Positions 18,360-26,846 are shown, counted from the first letter of the stretch. The stretch: DNA of 64,000 bases from Chitinophaga polysaccharea (GCF_902150045.1 NZ_CABFVU010000002.1:186001-250000), one strand, 5' to 3'. A program made the numbers and translations. The notes: generated by a model from the letters alone, not told the origin.

Positions 18360-19643
18360 ATGATCTTAATTGTAGATGATAAGCCGGAAAATATATTGTC
18401 TATCAGGAAAACCCTGGAACTTTACCAGTTCGAGGTTGACACTGCTTTGTCCGGTGAAGAAGCATTAAAAAAAATATTGAAGCACAACTACACGCTCATT
18501 ATCCTGGATGTGCAGATGCCCAGCATGGACGGCTTTGAAGTAGCCGAAGCGTTATCAGGCCATAGTAAAGCCAAAGACATTCCCATTATATTCCTGTCGG
18601 CCGTAAATAAAGACAAACGTTTTATTGTAAGAGGATATGACTCCGGTGGTATTGACTACATTACCAAACCCGTGGATCCGGATATACTCCTGATGAAGGT
18701 GAAAACATTTTCCCGCCTTTACCAGCAGTCCCAGGAGCTGAAGCAAATGCATCAGTCGCTCAAGGAAGAAGTAGAAGTAAGAAAGCTCGCTCAGGAAGCC
18801 CTGATTGCACACCAACAACAGGTGAATGATATGCTGGAACAGAAAGTAAGGGAGAGAACAGAAGAGCTGAGGGAGATCAATAAATCGCTGGAAGCCAGTA
18901 ACCATGATCTGCAGCAGTTTGCATCCGTAGCCTCCCACGATCTGAAAGAGCCTCTGCGTAAAATCCAGCTTTTTGGAGCTATTTTAAGAGACCGGTTCCT
19001 GCAAACAGACCCTAACGCCCTCTCTTATATGGAGAGGATCGTTAGCTCCTCAGAACGCATGGCAAGGCTGATCAATGACCTGCTGAGCTATTCACGTTTA
19101 TCCGTGGCAAGCATAAACGAAATTACCGACTTCAATAAAATTATCGAGGAGATCCTGGTGGACCTGGAGCTGATGATCACGGAACGGAATGCGGTCATCA
19201 CTGTGGAAAAAATGCCTCAGATTGAAGCGGTTCCGGGGCAAATACGCCAGGTGTTTCAAAACATCATCAGTAACGCATTGAAATTTTCCCGCAAAGATGT
19301 TCCTCCCGAAATAAATATTTCCGCCGATACGGTAACCGATCTGAATCCGGACAGCGCGGCCTTTACGGAGGGGCAATACTGCCGCATCATTATCCGCGAC
19401 AACGGTATCGGGTTCAATGAAAAATATCTCTCTAAAATATTTACCATCTTCCAGCGCCTCCATACCTCCGATCTTTATGAAGGTACGGGCATCGGGCTGG
19501 CTATCGCCAAAAAGGTAATTGACAAGCATGGCGGCCTTATTACCGCCAGGAGCAGGGAGGGAGAGGGCTCCACCTTTATTATTGTGTTGCCCCTTAAACA
19601 GCCCAGGACCATACCTGCCGAAATGAGTGAAGCGTTGTTGTAA
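18360..19643 (+). CDS. receiver-histidine kinase hybrid (REC-HK)
   Basis: This 427-aa soluble protein has an N-terminal receiver (acceptor Asp50 in LIILDVQMPSMDG, Lys in YITKPVDPDI). A coiled coil (about residues 120-185) follows, then a HisKA domain with His193 in VASHDLKEPLRK, and an ATPase domain with NIISNALKFS, DNGIGF and GTGIGLAIAKK. Such proteins take phosphate at the receiver and change kinase output. It has no membrane segment. It ends the plus-strand signalling run 77 bp after cheB. An insertion-sequence relic begins just after its stop. Confidence 0.94.
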   Translation: MILIVDDKPENILSIRKTLELYQFEVDTALSGEEALKKILKHNYTLIILDVQMPSMDGFEVAEALSGHSKAKDIPIIFLSAVNKDKRFIVRGYDSGGIDYITKPVDPDILLMKVKTFSRLYQQSQELKQMHQSLKEEVEVRKLAQEALIAHQQQVNDMLEQKVRERTEELREINKSLEASNHDLQQFASVASHDLKEPLRKIQLFGAILRDRFLQTDPNALSYMERIVSSSERMARLINDLLSYSRLSVASINEITDFNKIIEEILVDLELMITERNAVITVEKMPQIEAVPGQIRQVFQNIISNALKFSRKDVPPEINISADTVTDLNPDSAAFTEGQYCRIIIRDNGIGFNEKYLSKIFTIFQRLHTSDLYEGTGIGLAIAKKVIDKHGGLITARSREGEGSTFIIVLPLKQPRTIPAEMSEALL

Positions 19644-19671
19644 GCCCCTTTCCCACTTTTAGGCTTGATCC

Positions 19672-19712
19672 CTTAAAATTTATGGACATCCCCTAACTTT
19701 TCAACTTGATCC
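19672..19712 (-). mobile_element. relic of an ISL3-like insertion-sequence terminus
   Basis: These 41 bases match the transposase-3'-side end of the full insertion sequences at 44619 and 53684, in reverse orientation, with a single mismatch (CCCTAAC for CCCCAAC). They include the inverted repeat (AACTTTTCAACTTGATCC) and the adjoining TTAAAATTTATGGACATCCCC. No other part of the element is present. Immediately to the left, 19651-19672 reads CCCACTTTTAGGCTTGATCC, a weaker copy of the same terminal repeat in the same orientation. The relic lies 64 bp past the 3' end of tRNA-Ala. Confidence 0.8.
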
Positions 19713-19740
19713 CTGATCACGGGCAGGCGGGTATCTGCAT

Positions 19741-19772
19741 AAAAAAAGCCCGACACTGAGTGTCAGGCTTTA
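19741..19772 (-). terminator. terminator of tRNA-Ala
   Basis: On the minus strand, AAAGCCTGACACTCAGTGTC pairs back on itself (AGCC.GACACT with AGTGTC.GGCT) and is followed by seven T residues. It lies directly downstream of tRNA-Ala. Confidence 0.8.
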
Positions 19773-19776
19773 CGGG

Positions 19777-19849
19777 TGGAGGATAACGGGCTCGAACCGT
19801 TCACCTCAAACATGCCATGCTTGCGCTCTACCAGATGAGCTAATCCCCC
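19777..19849 (-). tRNA. tRNA-Ala (anticodon GGC)
   Basis: The 73-nt minus-strand sequence folds as a tRNA. It has the acceptor GGGGGAT/ATCCTCC, the D-arm AGCTCATCTGGTAGAGC, the anticodon arm CAAGC-ATGGCAT-GTTTG, and the T-arm ACGGTTCGAGCCCGT. CCA is not encoded. Confidence 0.95.
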
Positions 19850-19903
19850 GTTTATTGTTGTTTGGGATGCAAAAATATATTTTTTCCTGTAAACACCAAC
19901 ATT

Positions 19904-20323
19904 TTATAGAAAATCTTTGAAAATTCCTTCCACGGTTTCTTTCAGATCCTTTAGCAGTAAGGGTTTTCGCAATAATTTAACTACCATAGGATTGGCGTTG
20001 GTACGGGTAATATCCCCATAATCCAGTGAAGAAGATACCATTACGATATGGCATTGCGACTTGATCTTCTGGGGATAGGAGTCAAAGGCCTGCAGGAATT
20101 CAAAGCCGTCCATCTCAGGCATCTGTATATCCAGCAGGATAACGGTAGGCGGAATTTTGGGCAACGCGATGTTGGAAGACAGGAATTCCAGTGCCTTATT
20201 GGCATTGGCAAATGATATCACGGTTCTGCTGATTTGTTGAAATCCGATCAACTTTTCATGCAGTAACAAATCAATCTCATTGTCATCAATCAATATGACT
20301 CGCAGGTCAGGTATCGAATTCAT
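19904..20323 (-). CDS. single-domain response regulator
   Basis: This is a 139-aa stand-alone receiver with VILIDDNEID, acceptor Asp65 in VILLDIQMPEMDGFE, MVSSSLD and Lys in KLLRKPLLL. The ATG at 20323 (MNSIPDLRVI) is chosen; it overlaps the end of the upstream receiver-kinase by 17 bp, which indicates co-translation. It is the last gene of a three-gene minus-strand signalling operon whose 5' end is the 7TMR-DISM kinase. Confidence 0.94.
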   Translation of the reverse strand: MNSIPDLRVILIDDNEIDLLLHEKLIGFQQISRTVISFANANKALEFLSSNIALPKIPPTVILLDIQMPEMDGFEFLQAFDSYPQKIKSQCHIVMVSSSLDYGDITRTNANPMVVKLLRKPLLLKDLKETVEGIFKDFL

Positions 20324-21404
20324 TTCTGTTAGGGATGGTAATTTCAAATTGGGTGCCTTCGCCATATTTGGACTCTACGTTAATGGTGCCACCTATTTTA
20401 CTAAGCGCTTCCTTAACAATATACAAGCCAATACCACTACCAGGTTTATTATTATTTTTGGACCGGAAGAACATCTTGAAAATATTATTGAGATGCTCGC
20501 TTAAAATTCCGATACCATTATCACGTATGCAGATGGTGGCTTTATGCGGTTCTACTTTAACAGACAGATTAACCATCGGGTTGGTCTCCTCCGGTTTCTG
20601 GTACTTAACAGCATTTGAAATAAGATTGTTTAAAATAACACTGATCCTGAAGGTGTCGCCCCTGAAATCCACTGCCTGGTCTACATTCGTCTGAAAAAGG
20701 ATCTGGGTGTTCTGCGGTTTGAACGCAGTGATGCAGTCATTTAGCAGTGTATTGAAATCTATCCTTTCATATTCCACTTCCAGCCGGGAATTGCGGTAGT
20801 ACTCGATGATCTTCTGGATAAAATCATCCAACTTTAATACACAGGCCTCTACCATGTTCATATAACCGTTGGGGTCCACTATCGAATTATCCAGCCTGGA
20901 TAAATTGATAATACCCAATACAGACATCAGCGGGGAACGCAGATCATGGGAAGTGGAATAAATGAAACGGTTCAGTTCATCGTTCGTTTTCTCCAGCTCT
21001 TCTATCTTCTCCCGCAATTGTTTGCGTGTACGGTATATCTCGTAGGCATTGTTGATGGTTTTATGCAGCTCATGCTCATCCCAGGGCTTCTTGATATAGG
21101 AATAGATATGTCCTTTGTTAATGGCGTCTATAATATCTTCCACATCCGTATAACCGGTCAGCAGGATACGCATCGGGTCGGGCAGCGTATCTTTTATTTC
21201 ATTGAAGAATTCCACACCGGTAGATACCGGCATCTTCTGGTCGGCAATGATAATATGCACCATGATCTCTTTCAGCAGCAGTTTACCCTCCTGCGCTGAA
21301 GTAGCCGTATAAATCTCATAACTTCTGCGGAAGCTCGCTTTGAACGCATTCAGGTTATGAATCTCATCATCTATGTATAATATTCTTATGCGGTTTTCTT
21401 TCAT
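20307..21404 (-). CDS. receiver-histidine kinase hybrid (REC-HK)
   Basis: The 365-aa protein has a receiver with acceptor Asp55 in IIIADQKMPVSTG and the motif YIKKPWDEHEL. A short coiled coil follows, then HisKA with His153 in STSHDLRSPLMS, and an ATPase domain with NLISNAVKYQ, DNGIGI and GSGIGLYIVKEAL. The receiver resembles those of RpfG-type regulators (TGYTDVEDIIDAIN), but the output here is a kinase. It is soluble and lies 19 bp downstream of the 7TMR-DISM kinase in the same operon. Confidence 0.94.
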   Translation of the reverse strand: MKENRIRILYIDDEIHNLNAFKASFRRSYEIYTATSAQEGKLLLKEIMVHIIIADQKMPVSTGVEFFNEIKDTLPDPMRILLTGYTDVEDIIDAINKGHIYSYIKKPWDEHELHKTINNAYEIYRTRKQLREKIEELEKTNDELNRFIYSTSHDLRSPLMSVLGIINLSRLDNSIVDPNGYMNMVEACVLKLDDFIQKIIEYYRNSRLEVEYERIDFNTLLNDCITAFKPQNTQILFQTNVDQAVDFRGDTFRISVILNNLISNAVKYQKPEETNPMVNLSVKVEPHKATICIRDNGIGILSEHLNNIFKMFFRSKNNNKPGSGIGLYIVKEALSKIGGTINVESKYGEGTQFEITIPNRNEFDT

Positions 21405-21423
21405 TAAAAGACCTTATGGTTAA

Positions 21424-23577
21424 TTACGATAAATGATTAGCGATATTAAGAGGTAAATATATAATAAATTCCGCTCCTTCGCCAGGGGCTGAATGCACGA
21501 TAATCCTGCCTTTATGCTTCTCAATGATACTGAATACAATAGATAATCCCAACCCCGTGCCTTCCCCTACATCCTTGGTAGTGAAGAAGGGATCAAAGAT
21601 CTTTTCCCGTACAGCTTCCGACATACCGATACCCGTATCCTTGATAGTAATAACAATGAAACTGTTTTCCTGTTTTGTTTTTATGGAGATGAATTCGTCG
21701 TGATGTTCTTTCTTGGATTTGATCGCGTTCAGTGCGTTACTGAAAATATTCATGAACACCTGGTTTATTTTACCGGCATAGCACTCAATTTTTGGCAGCT
21801 CTGCATAATCTTTTACAATGTTCACATAGGGAGGAATGGCGTTACGCAGTAGCACCAACGTGGAGTCCAGCCCTTCATGGATATCAATGGACTTTACCTC
21901 GCTCTCATCCAGCCGGCTGAAAGTACGCAACCCCTTCACTATTTCCGCAGTGCGCGTAGCCCCGTCTTCTATTCCTTTGATAAGAGAGGAAATTTCTTCG
22001 TGGATATAATCAATATCAATCTCTTTTTTGAATGCTGCAATTTCTGCGAGCGACCTGGACATATCTGTACTTTCCGGCAATTCGTCATAACGGTTCAATA
22101 ATTCTCTCAGATCGGCAATATCCAGTTTCAGCGGTTTGATATTGGAAGTAACAAAGTTGATCGGGTTGTTGATCTCATGGGCAATACCAGCTGTGAGCTG
22201 ACCAAGCGACGCCATTTTCTCCTTCTCTACCAGCCGGGTTTGGGCATCTTTGAGGTTGGTTAAGGCATTGTTCAGCTCCAGGTTGGTGGCCTGCAGGTCT
22301 TCTGTTCTGTCTTTTACTTTACTTTCCAGGATGATGTTCTGTTCTCTTACCAGTCTTTCATTTTCCTGTGATATAGCCAGGGCCATCTGCTGTGAGGCTT
22401 CTTTTTCCGCTTTGAATACATTGATCTTATGTGCCAGGGCAAACGACAGCAGCAATACTTCTATACCCGAACCGATCTGCAGTGCGTAGTAGGTAAAGTT
22501 ATTATAGGGCAGCACATTAAAATTGCGCAATACGAAAATGAACACACTGCTCAGGAATACAGACCACGCCAGCAGGAAGTAACGCGCGTCTCTCACTCCT
22601 TTCAGGCTGATGCGCCAGGCAACAACAAAGGCCATCGTCGACGCCAGGAAAGCATCCAGTTGTACAAATATCTGCGCAAACGTGTACATGTTCAGAAAAG
22701 TAGGGATCAGACAAAGCAGGTACAATATATTCACTGCATTCATCAGCCTGTGTCCCAGCAGGTAATTCACCCTGGTGGAAAGGAACTTCTGGATAAATGT
22801 CAGCGCGGTAATCCCGTTGAATATCGGTACCAGTACGGTGGCATGCATGGCAAGCCACGGGTAGTTGGGGTACAGGAAACGGAACGAATATCCCTGCAGC
22901 GTTACCTGGGTAAGGCCCACACAAATGATGTAGCTTACGTAAATAAGATAGCTGTTGTCGCGGGTGGATATAAAAATGAAGAGATTATAGAAAGCCATTG
23001 CAAGGATAACGCCTACGTATATACCAAAAATGAGCTCCCGTTTGTTGTTTTTTTCATAAACGCTTTCCGGCGTACCCAGGTAAATGGGCAACTGCAACTG
23101 CTCTCCTGCTTTAACTTTCAGGTAGAACTGCCTTGTTTCACCAGGCAGCAGCCGCAGGGGAAACTGGTAGTTCTGATGATCATATCCCCGGTTCTTATAG
23201 GCGGTGAATTCTCCCAGCCGGCTTTGTTTAATAGTGCCATCGGGCTTCAGTTCATACAGTGTGATGTCATCAATAATCGGGTATTCTACTTCCAGCAACA
23301 GTTTTTCTGATTTCGACTGATTGTTGATGGAAAACCTTGCCCACTGTGTATATGGAGTGATCTGCAGATTAGGTACGTCCTGTTTGGAGATCCTGAAAGG
23401 CTGCATAGGAGCGGAGGCGATGGTGAGGGTATCTGCCTTATCGGTATACAGTTCGAGGTAGCCGCCTATCTGTAACAGGGATTTGCTGTTTTTATATACA
23501 ACGGGTTGCGCCGTTATCTGTAACAGGGATATCAGGGTAAAGATTGACCATAAACCTACAATCTTATACAGCATCAC
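21424..23577 (-). CDS. 7TMR-DISM sensor histidine kinase
   Basis: The 717-aa protein begins with a signal-like segment. A periplasmic 7TMR-DISM extracellular beta domain follows (about residues 30-180, with ARFSINNQS and FYLKVKAGEQLQLPIYLG). Seven membrane helices come next (about 190-390). A coiled coil leads to the kinase core with the phospho-accepting His in GIAHEINNPINFV. The ATPase domain has NIFSNALNAI, KDTGIGM and GTGLGLSIV. The extracellular fold is related to carbohydrate-binding modules, but the ligand is unknown. It heads an operon with a receiver-kinase and a single receiver, giving a plausible phosphorelay. Confidence 0.94.
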   Translation of the reverse strand: MMLYKIVGLWSIFTLISLLQITAQPVVYKNSKSLLQIGGYLELYTDKADTLTIASAPMQPFRISKQDVPNLQITPYTQWARFSINNQSKSEKLLLEVEYPIIDDITLYELKPDGTIKQSRLGEFTAYKNRGYDHQNYQFPLRLLPGETRQFYLKVKAGEQLQLPIYLGTPESVYEKNNKRELIFGIYVGVILAMAFYNLFIFISTRDNSYLIYVSYIICVGLTQVTLQGYSFRFLYPNYPWLAMHATVLVPIFNGITALTFIQKFLSTRVNYLLGHRLMNAVNILYLLCLIPTFLNMYTFAQIFVQLDAFLASTMAFVVAWRISLKGVRDARYFLLAWSVFLSSVFIFVLRNFNVLPYNNFTYYALQIGSGIEVLLLSFALAHKINVFKAEKEASQQMALAISQENERLVREQNIILESKVKDRTEDLQATNLELNNALTNLKDAQTRLVEKEKMASLGQLTAGIAHEINNPINFVTSNIKPLKLDIADLRELLNRYDELPESTDMSRSLAEIAAFKKEIDIDYIHEEISSLIKGIEDGATRTAEIVKGLRTFSRLDESEVKSIDIHEGLDSTLVLLRNAIPPYVNIVKDYAELPKIECYAGKINQVFMNIFSNALNAIKSKKEHHDEFISIKTKQENSFIVITIKDTGIGMSEAVREKIFDPFFTTKDVGEGTGLGLSIVFSIIEKHKGRIIVHSAPGEGAEFIIYLPLNIANHLS

Positions 23578-23641
23578 GAAAGAGATTAGTTATCAGGCTT
23601 GAATTTATGTGTTTTTTCAGAAATACTGTTCCGTTAATTGC

Positions 23642-24340
23642 TTACAGGGTGGAGTGGGCATGTGTGGGAATCCGGAGGCTGTAGTTTACCTCATAGGAAC
23701 CCTTCGGGCCCACTTCTATTTTGGACTGTATAGGATTTTCACGCAGATCTGAAATCAGCAGTTTCTCTTTCGGATCGGCATGAGGCAGGTCGAAACAATC
23801 GTTGATCACCATCGCCGTGGCCAGGAAGTCGTCTTTCGGGTAAAAGAAGGTACCGTTGTTGCCCAGTGATTCATCTATAACAAAACCAACGCGTTTCCCC
23901 ACGCGTGTAGTAATGGGTGCGCACAATACGTGATAGGTATCTATTGGTAGCTGCGCACCCAGCACAACGCCTACTCTTGCCAGTACCTGGCTGCCGATGC
24001 CCATTCCGGCCACTTCCTTTGAATTCCACATCCCGCAGATCTCAGCACTGCCTTTTTTTACATAAGAATATATTTTTGGATCGTATTTGCCTATCGCCGT
24101 TTCAATGGGTAGTGGCAACACGCCGTCAGCAAGCTGTACGCGTGCCCCACCATATGTTTTGGTACGTGTGTCGTCCTCCACTATGATCACTATCGTGTTC
24201 TCGTGTTGCATCCAGTCAGCACTGCCGGATGTCACCTGGGCTATGCCGAAATAAATTTCCAGCAACTTCAGGTGACCGGTATAAAATCTCATGCAAGCCT
24301 CAGGATCATCCGGAGCCCTAAATACCCTTACATTAATCAT
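23642..24340 (-). CDS. GNAT-like protein of unknown substrate
   Basis: I recognise no named family, but the fold signals resemble GNAT N-acyltransferases. The segment ICGMWNSKEVAGMGIGSQ, followed by the helix VLARVGVVLGA and later RVGFVIDESLGNNGTF, fits the acyl-CoA loop (motif A, G-x-G) and motif B region seen in autoinducer-synthase-like GNATs. The N-terminus MINVRVFRAPDDPEACMRFYTGHLKLL is also typical of proteins that act on a small acceptor. It is 232 aa and soluble. It lies 38 bp downstream of the E1/ThiF-like gene on the same strand and is probably co-transcribed with it, so the two may act on one metabolite. Confidence 0.6.
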   Translation of the reverse strand: MINVRVFRAPDDPEACMRFYTGHLKLLEIYFGIAQVTSGSADWMQHENTIVIIVEDDTRTKTYGGARVQLADGVLPLPIETAIGKYDPKIYSYVKKGSAEICGMWNSKEVAGMGIGSQVLARVGVVLGAQLPIDTYHVLCAPITTRVGKRVGFVIDESLGNNGTFFYPKDDFLATAMVINDCFDLPHADPKEKLLISDLRENPIQSKIEVGPKGSYEVNYSLRIPTHAHSTL

Positions 24341-24378
24341 GACATTGCGGAATAGCGCTTATACAAGGCATAAGTATG

Positions 24379-25476
24379 TTAAACAATCAACTGCTCAAAA
24401 TCAACATAATACCTGCCTGAACTCTTTAACTGATCCAGGGCGATACGACGGCATGTATCGGCCACCAACGCTCCGCCAAGCACAACTGAAGAGGCGAGCT
24501 GAGGCCAGGTGGTAATGGTTTTGCCAATCTCGCCCAGGGAGTATTTCATCCTGGCCGACGCATTTTCAAGGGCCAGCATAGGACTGAAGACCGGGAGTTT
24601 CTCCGCATCCGTCAGCCCTTTTAAGGTGTCGATATTCACCTCCGGTATCAGGCCATGCATCAGCGGCCTGTCCGGCTCAAGATCAAAACGTTCAATATCT
24701 ATCATGCCCCTGTCGTTCATCTCCATAACAACAGGAATCTTCAGGGACTTTGCCTTTATCCTGCTCAGGATTTTAATATCCACACCATCACATTCTTCCA
24801 CAAAAATATCCAGCACGCCGCCGCTCGTAAAGAAATCATCCATATTGGCTTCAGTCATGCCGTCTTCGTAGATCTTTACTTTGATAAACGGATCCAGCTC
24901 TGCAATTTCGCGGGCTGCGATCACCACTTTTGGCACCTGCAGGTTATGTATCCCGCAACGGATCCTGTTCATATTGGTCAGCTCCAGCCTGTCAAAATCT
25001 GCCAGTCTCAGCTCTCCGCAAATGCGCTCCATTACCAGGGTAAGTGCGATCGACTGCCCAACAGACAAGCCAACAATGCCAATCTTCTTTTTTGATAATA
25101 CGGCAATTTCTTCAGCGGTGATCTTATGCTGGTTCCGGCTGGTACGTAATTCAATAAACTCAGGTTCATTCACAATATGCACTACCTGGCCGTTCCATGG
25201 ATAATATACCCATACTCCAAATTCTTCCGGGGAAACCCCATCAAGATACGCCTGCACCTTCTCCTCGTATTCGACTGCAGTCAGACGCTTTGTAGGATTC
25301 CTGATTTTCATCAGTTCCCTCAGCTGAGAATCGATATGGTCGTTAATACGTAGGTGCGGACGGGTTTTCAGAAGGCTTTCGAAGGACTGACGGTCTTTTT
25401 CGTCTTTTAAATCATAAAAAACAGGCTTGTAGTCATTGCTCTCTTCCTGTTGTTTCCTGAGGTACTCTTGTATCAT
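24379..25476 (-). CDS. E1/ThiF-family adenylyltransferase-like protein
   Basis: E1-like enzymes adenylate a carboxylate, such as a ubiquitin-like protein tail or an amino acid. This 365-aa copy has an N-terminal helical region (1-120), then the nucleotide-binding loop KIGIVGLSVGQS (about 131-142). Asp160 follows, then the E1 signature FDRLELTNMNRIRCG with Asn170 and Arg171, and Lys183. No CxxC zinc pair is visible and I see no clear catalytic Cys. Its N-terminal arrangement recalls the ThiF half of Rv1355c-type proteins, which carry a nitroreductase half that is missing here. The adjacent GNAT-like gene is its likely partner. Confidence 0.8.
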   Translation of the reverse strand: MIQEYLRKQQEESNDYKPVFYDLKDEKDRQSFESLLKTRPHLRINDHIDSQLRELMKIRNPTKRLTAVEYEEKVQAYLDGVSPEEFGVWVYYPWNGQVVHIVNEPEFIELRTSRNQHKITAEEIAVLSKKKIGIVGLSVGQSIALTLVMERICGELRLADFDRLELTNMNRIRCGIHNLQVPKVVIAAREIAELDPFIKVKIYEDGMTEANMDDFFTSGGVLDIFVEECDGVDIKILSRIKAKSLKIPVVMEMNDRGMIDIERFDLEPDRPLMHGLIPEVNIDTLKGLTDAEKLPVFSPMLALENASARMKYSLGEIGKTITTWPQLASSVVLGGALVADTCRRIALDQLKSSGRYYVDFEQLIV

Positions 25477-25927
25477 GTTTCCTGCTTTATCGAGGTTGGA
25501 CCAGGTTTGCTTGCACTGGATTACGCTATATTATCATTATCGTTGTGTAAAGCAATTCCTGTTGCTCTTAGTATTAGCTTAAAATTTAATTAAAATGTGA
25601 TCGGTTATTACGTTGGCGTATTGGCGGGTTAATGAACAGGTCTTTGTTTGCCTGCCAGGCCCGGGATAAATATATCTGGCATCACACAATCAATTACAAC
25701 TCATCACTGTAATCAAGATATGAATGTAAGGTAAAATAGTAATTTAATGTGAAAACAAAGTAAAAGTTTTCCTTTATTTTGATATTAAATTCCTGTTTTT
25801 ATACTTTTACCTTAGTTTTAATATTACTTTTCATCTCTTCCCACCAGCGAGATTTGGTTTAATATTTGCGGCTTTTCGCCACCTGACTCAATCTTTATTA
25901 CTCAATAATATATTTAAATAAAAAAAC
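25477..25927. other. intergenic region, 451 bp, between divergent genes
   Basis: This A+T-rich region separates the E1-like gene (minus) from superoxide dismutase (plus) and must hold both promoters. I see no coding sequence or RNA gene, and no clean TTG-N19/20-TAnnTTTG match. A small palindrome, GCCTGCCAGGC, lies near 25650. Confidence 0.5.
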
Positions 25928-26656
25928 ATGGATAAGAGAGAATTTCTCAAGCTTACCAGTCTTGCCGGCGCCGCGGTTCTGAGCGGGCCATTGAGCAGCC
26001 TGGCCACTTCTTCTGTGTCCGGACAGCCGGCCTTTGCCGATCCTAAAGCCCCTTTCGTGCTTCCTGCGCTGCCTTATGCATATGATGCCCTCGAGCCTCA
26101 TATCGACAAGCTTACTATGGAAATCCATCATGATAAGCACCATGCGGCCTACGTGAAAAATCTAAATGATAATCTCGCCGGTACTGCATTTGCCACTTTG
26201 TCGCTGGAACAAATCCTGAATAAGGTAACGGATAAAGACAAAGCGGTGCGCAACAATGGTGGCGGGCATTATAACCACTCCCTTTTCTGGACGCTGTTGT
26301 CGCCTACCAAAAAAACGCCCTCTGATAAGCTGAAATCGGCTATCAGCAGTGCTTTCGGTAGTTGGGAAACCTTCCAGACGAAGTTTAACGATGCCGCCAA
26401 AACTGTGTTCGGATCCGGTTGGGCATGGCTCATTGTAACACCGGAGAAGAAACTGGCCATCATCAACACCCCCAACCAGGATAATCCGCTGATGCATAAT
26501 ATCGTAAAAGATAAAGGCACCCCCATCCTGGCGCTTGATGTTTGGGAGCATGCCTACTACCTGAAGCATCAGAACAAACGCCCGGAATATATTGATGCTT
26601 TCTGGAATGCAGTGAACTGGGATGAAGTGGAGAAACGCTACAAGGCAGCAGTATAG
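25928..26656 (+). CDS. superoxide dismutase (Fe/Mn type) with an export-like N-terminus
   Basis: The enzyme dismutates superoxide to oxygen and peroxide. The four metal ligands are visible: His67 in [11 protein letters not shown], His117 in HYNHSLFW, and Asp204 and His208 in LDVWEHAYY. Before the catalytic domain (from about residue 42) there is an extension, [20 protein letters not shown]. This looks like a Tat-type signal (FLK, hydrophobic core, small residues) but has KR rather than RR. It is 242 aa, about 40 residues longer than cytoplasmic enzymes. Export is inferred. Fe versus Mn use cannot be fixed by eye. A palindromic repeat begins directly after the stop codon. Confidence 0.93.
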   Translation: MDKREFLKLTSLAGAAVLSGPLSSLATSSVSGQPAFADPKAPFVLPALPYAYDALEPHIDKLTMEIHHDKHHAAYVKNLNDNLAGTAFATLSLEQILNKVTDKDKAVRNNGGGHYNHSLFWTLLSPTKKTPSDKLKSAISSAFGSWETFQTKFNDAAKTVFGSGWAWLIVTPEKKLAIINTPNQDNPLMHNIVKDKGTPILALDVWEHAYYLKHQNKRPEYIDAFWNAVNWDEVEKRYKAAV

Positions 26657-26844
26657 CGGATTTTGTCCTGGAACACTGATTACGCTGATTTTGATGATTC
26701 ATTGATATCTTTTTGAAGCATATAAAAATTAAGGGAGATAAAAAGCGATATCCGCTTATATCTCCCTTCAATTTTTATAAAACAAAAAATAAAATCAAAC
26801 TAATCAGTATAATCAGCGTAATCAGTGTTCCAGGACAAAATCCG
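26657..26844 (+). repeat. oriented palindromic repeat, copy 1 (188 bp)
   Basis: The outer arms CGGATTTTGTCCTGGAACAC and its complement at 26825-26844 continue into AATCAGCGTAATCAGTG-type pairing. An inner hairpin pairs AATTAAGGGAGATAAAAAGCG with a matching AT-rich arm. The spacers between inner and outer arms differ, which gives the element an orientation. The reverse complement of the repeat at 33172-33356 aligns along its full length. It fills the gap between the sod stop and the converging glycosyltransferase stop, so it may also end transcription. Confidence 0.9.
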
Positions 26845-26846
26845 AT

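Noticed and set aside
22429..23310. Open frame of 293 codons antisense to the 7TMR-DISM kinase
   Set aside because: The translation is Gln/His/Val-rich and low in protein-like character, and the opposite strand encodes a complete kinase.
11916..23577. A classical chemotaxis operon
   Set aside because: CheA, CheW and any methyl-accepting chemoreceptor are missing, so only the CheR and CheB assignments are kept.
23642..24340. Calling the gene an acyl-homoserine-lactone synthase
   Set aside because: Only general GNAT-like motifs are visible. The invariant residues of LuxI-type enzymes could not be confirmed, so a signal-synthase name would go beyond the evidence.
26657..26844. CRISPR array or riboswitch
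   Set aside because: There are no regularly spaced direct repeats. The element is one imperfect palindrome found twice in the window, and it lies after stop codons rather than before a regulated gene.
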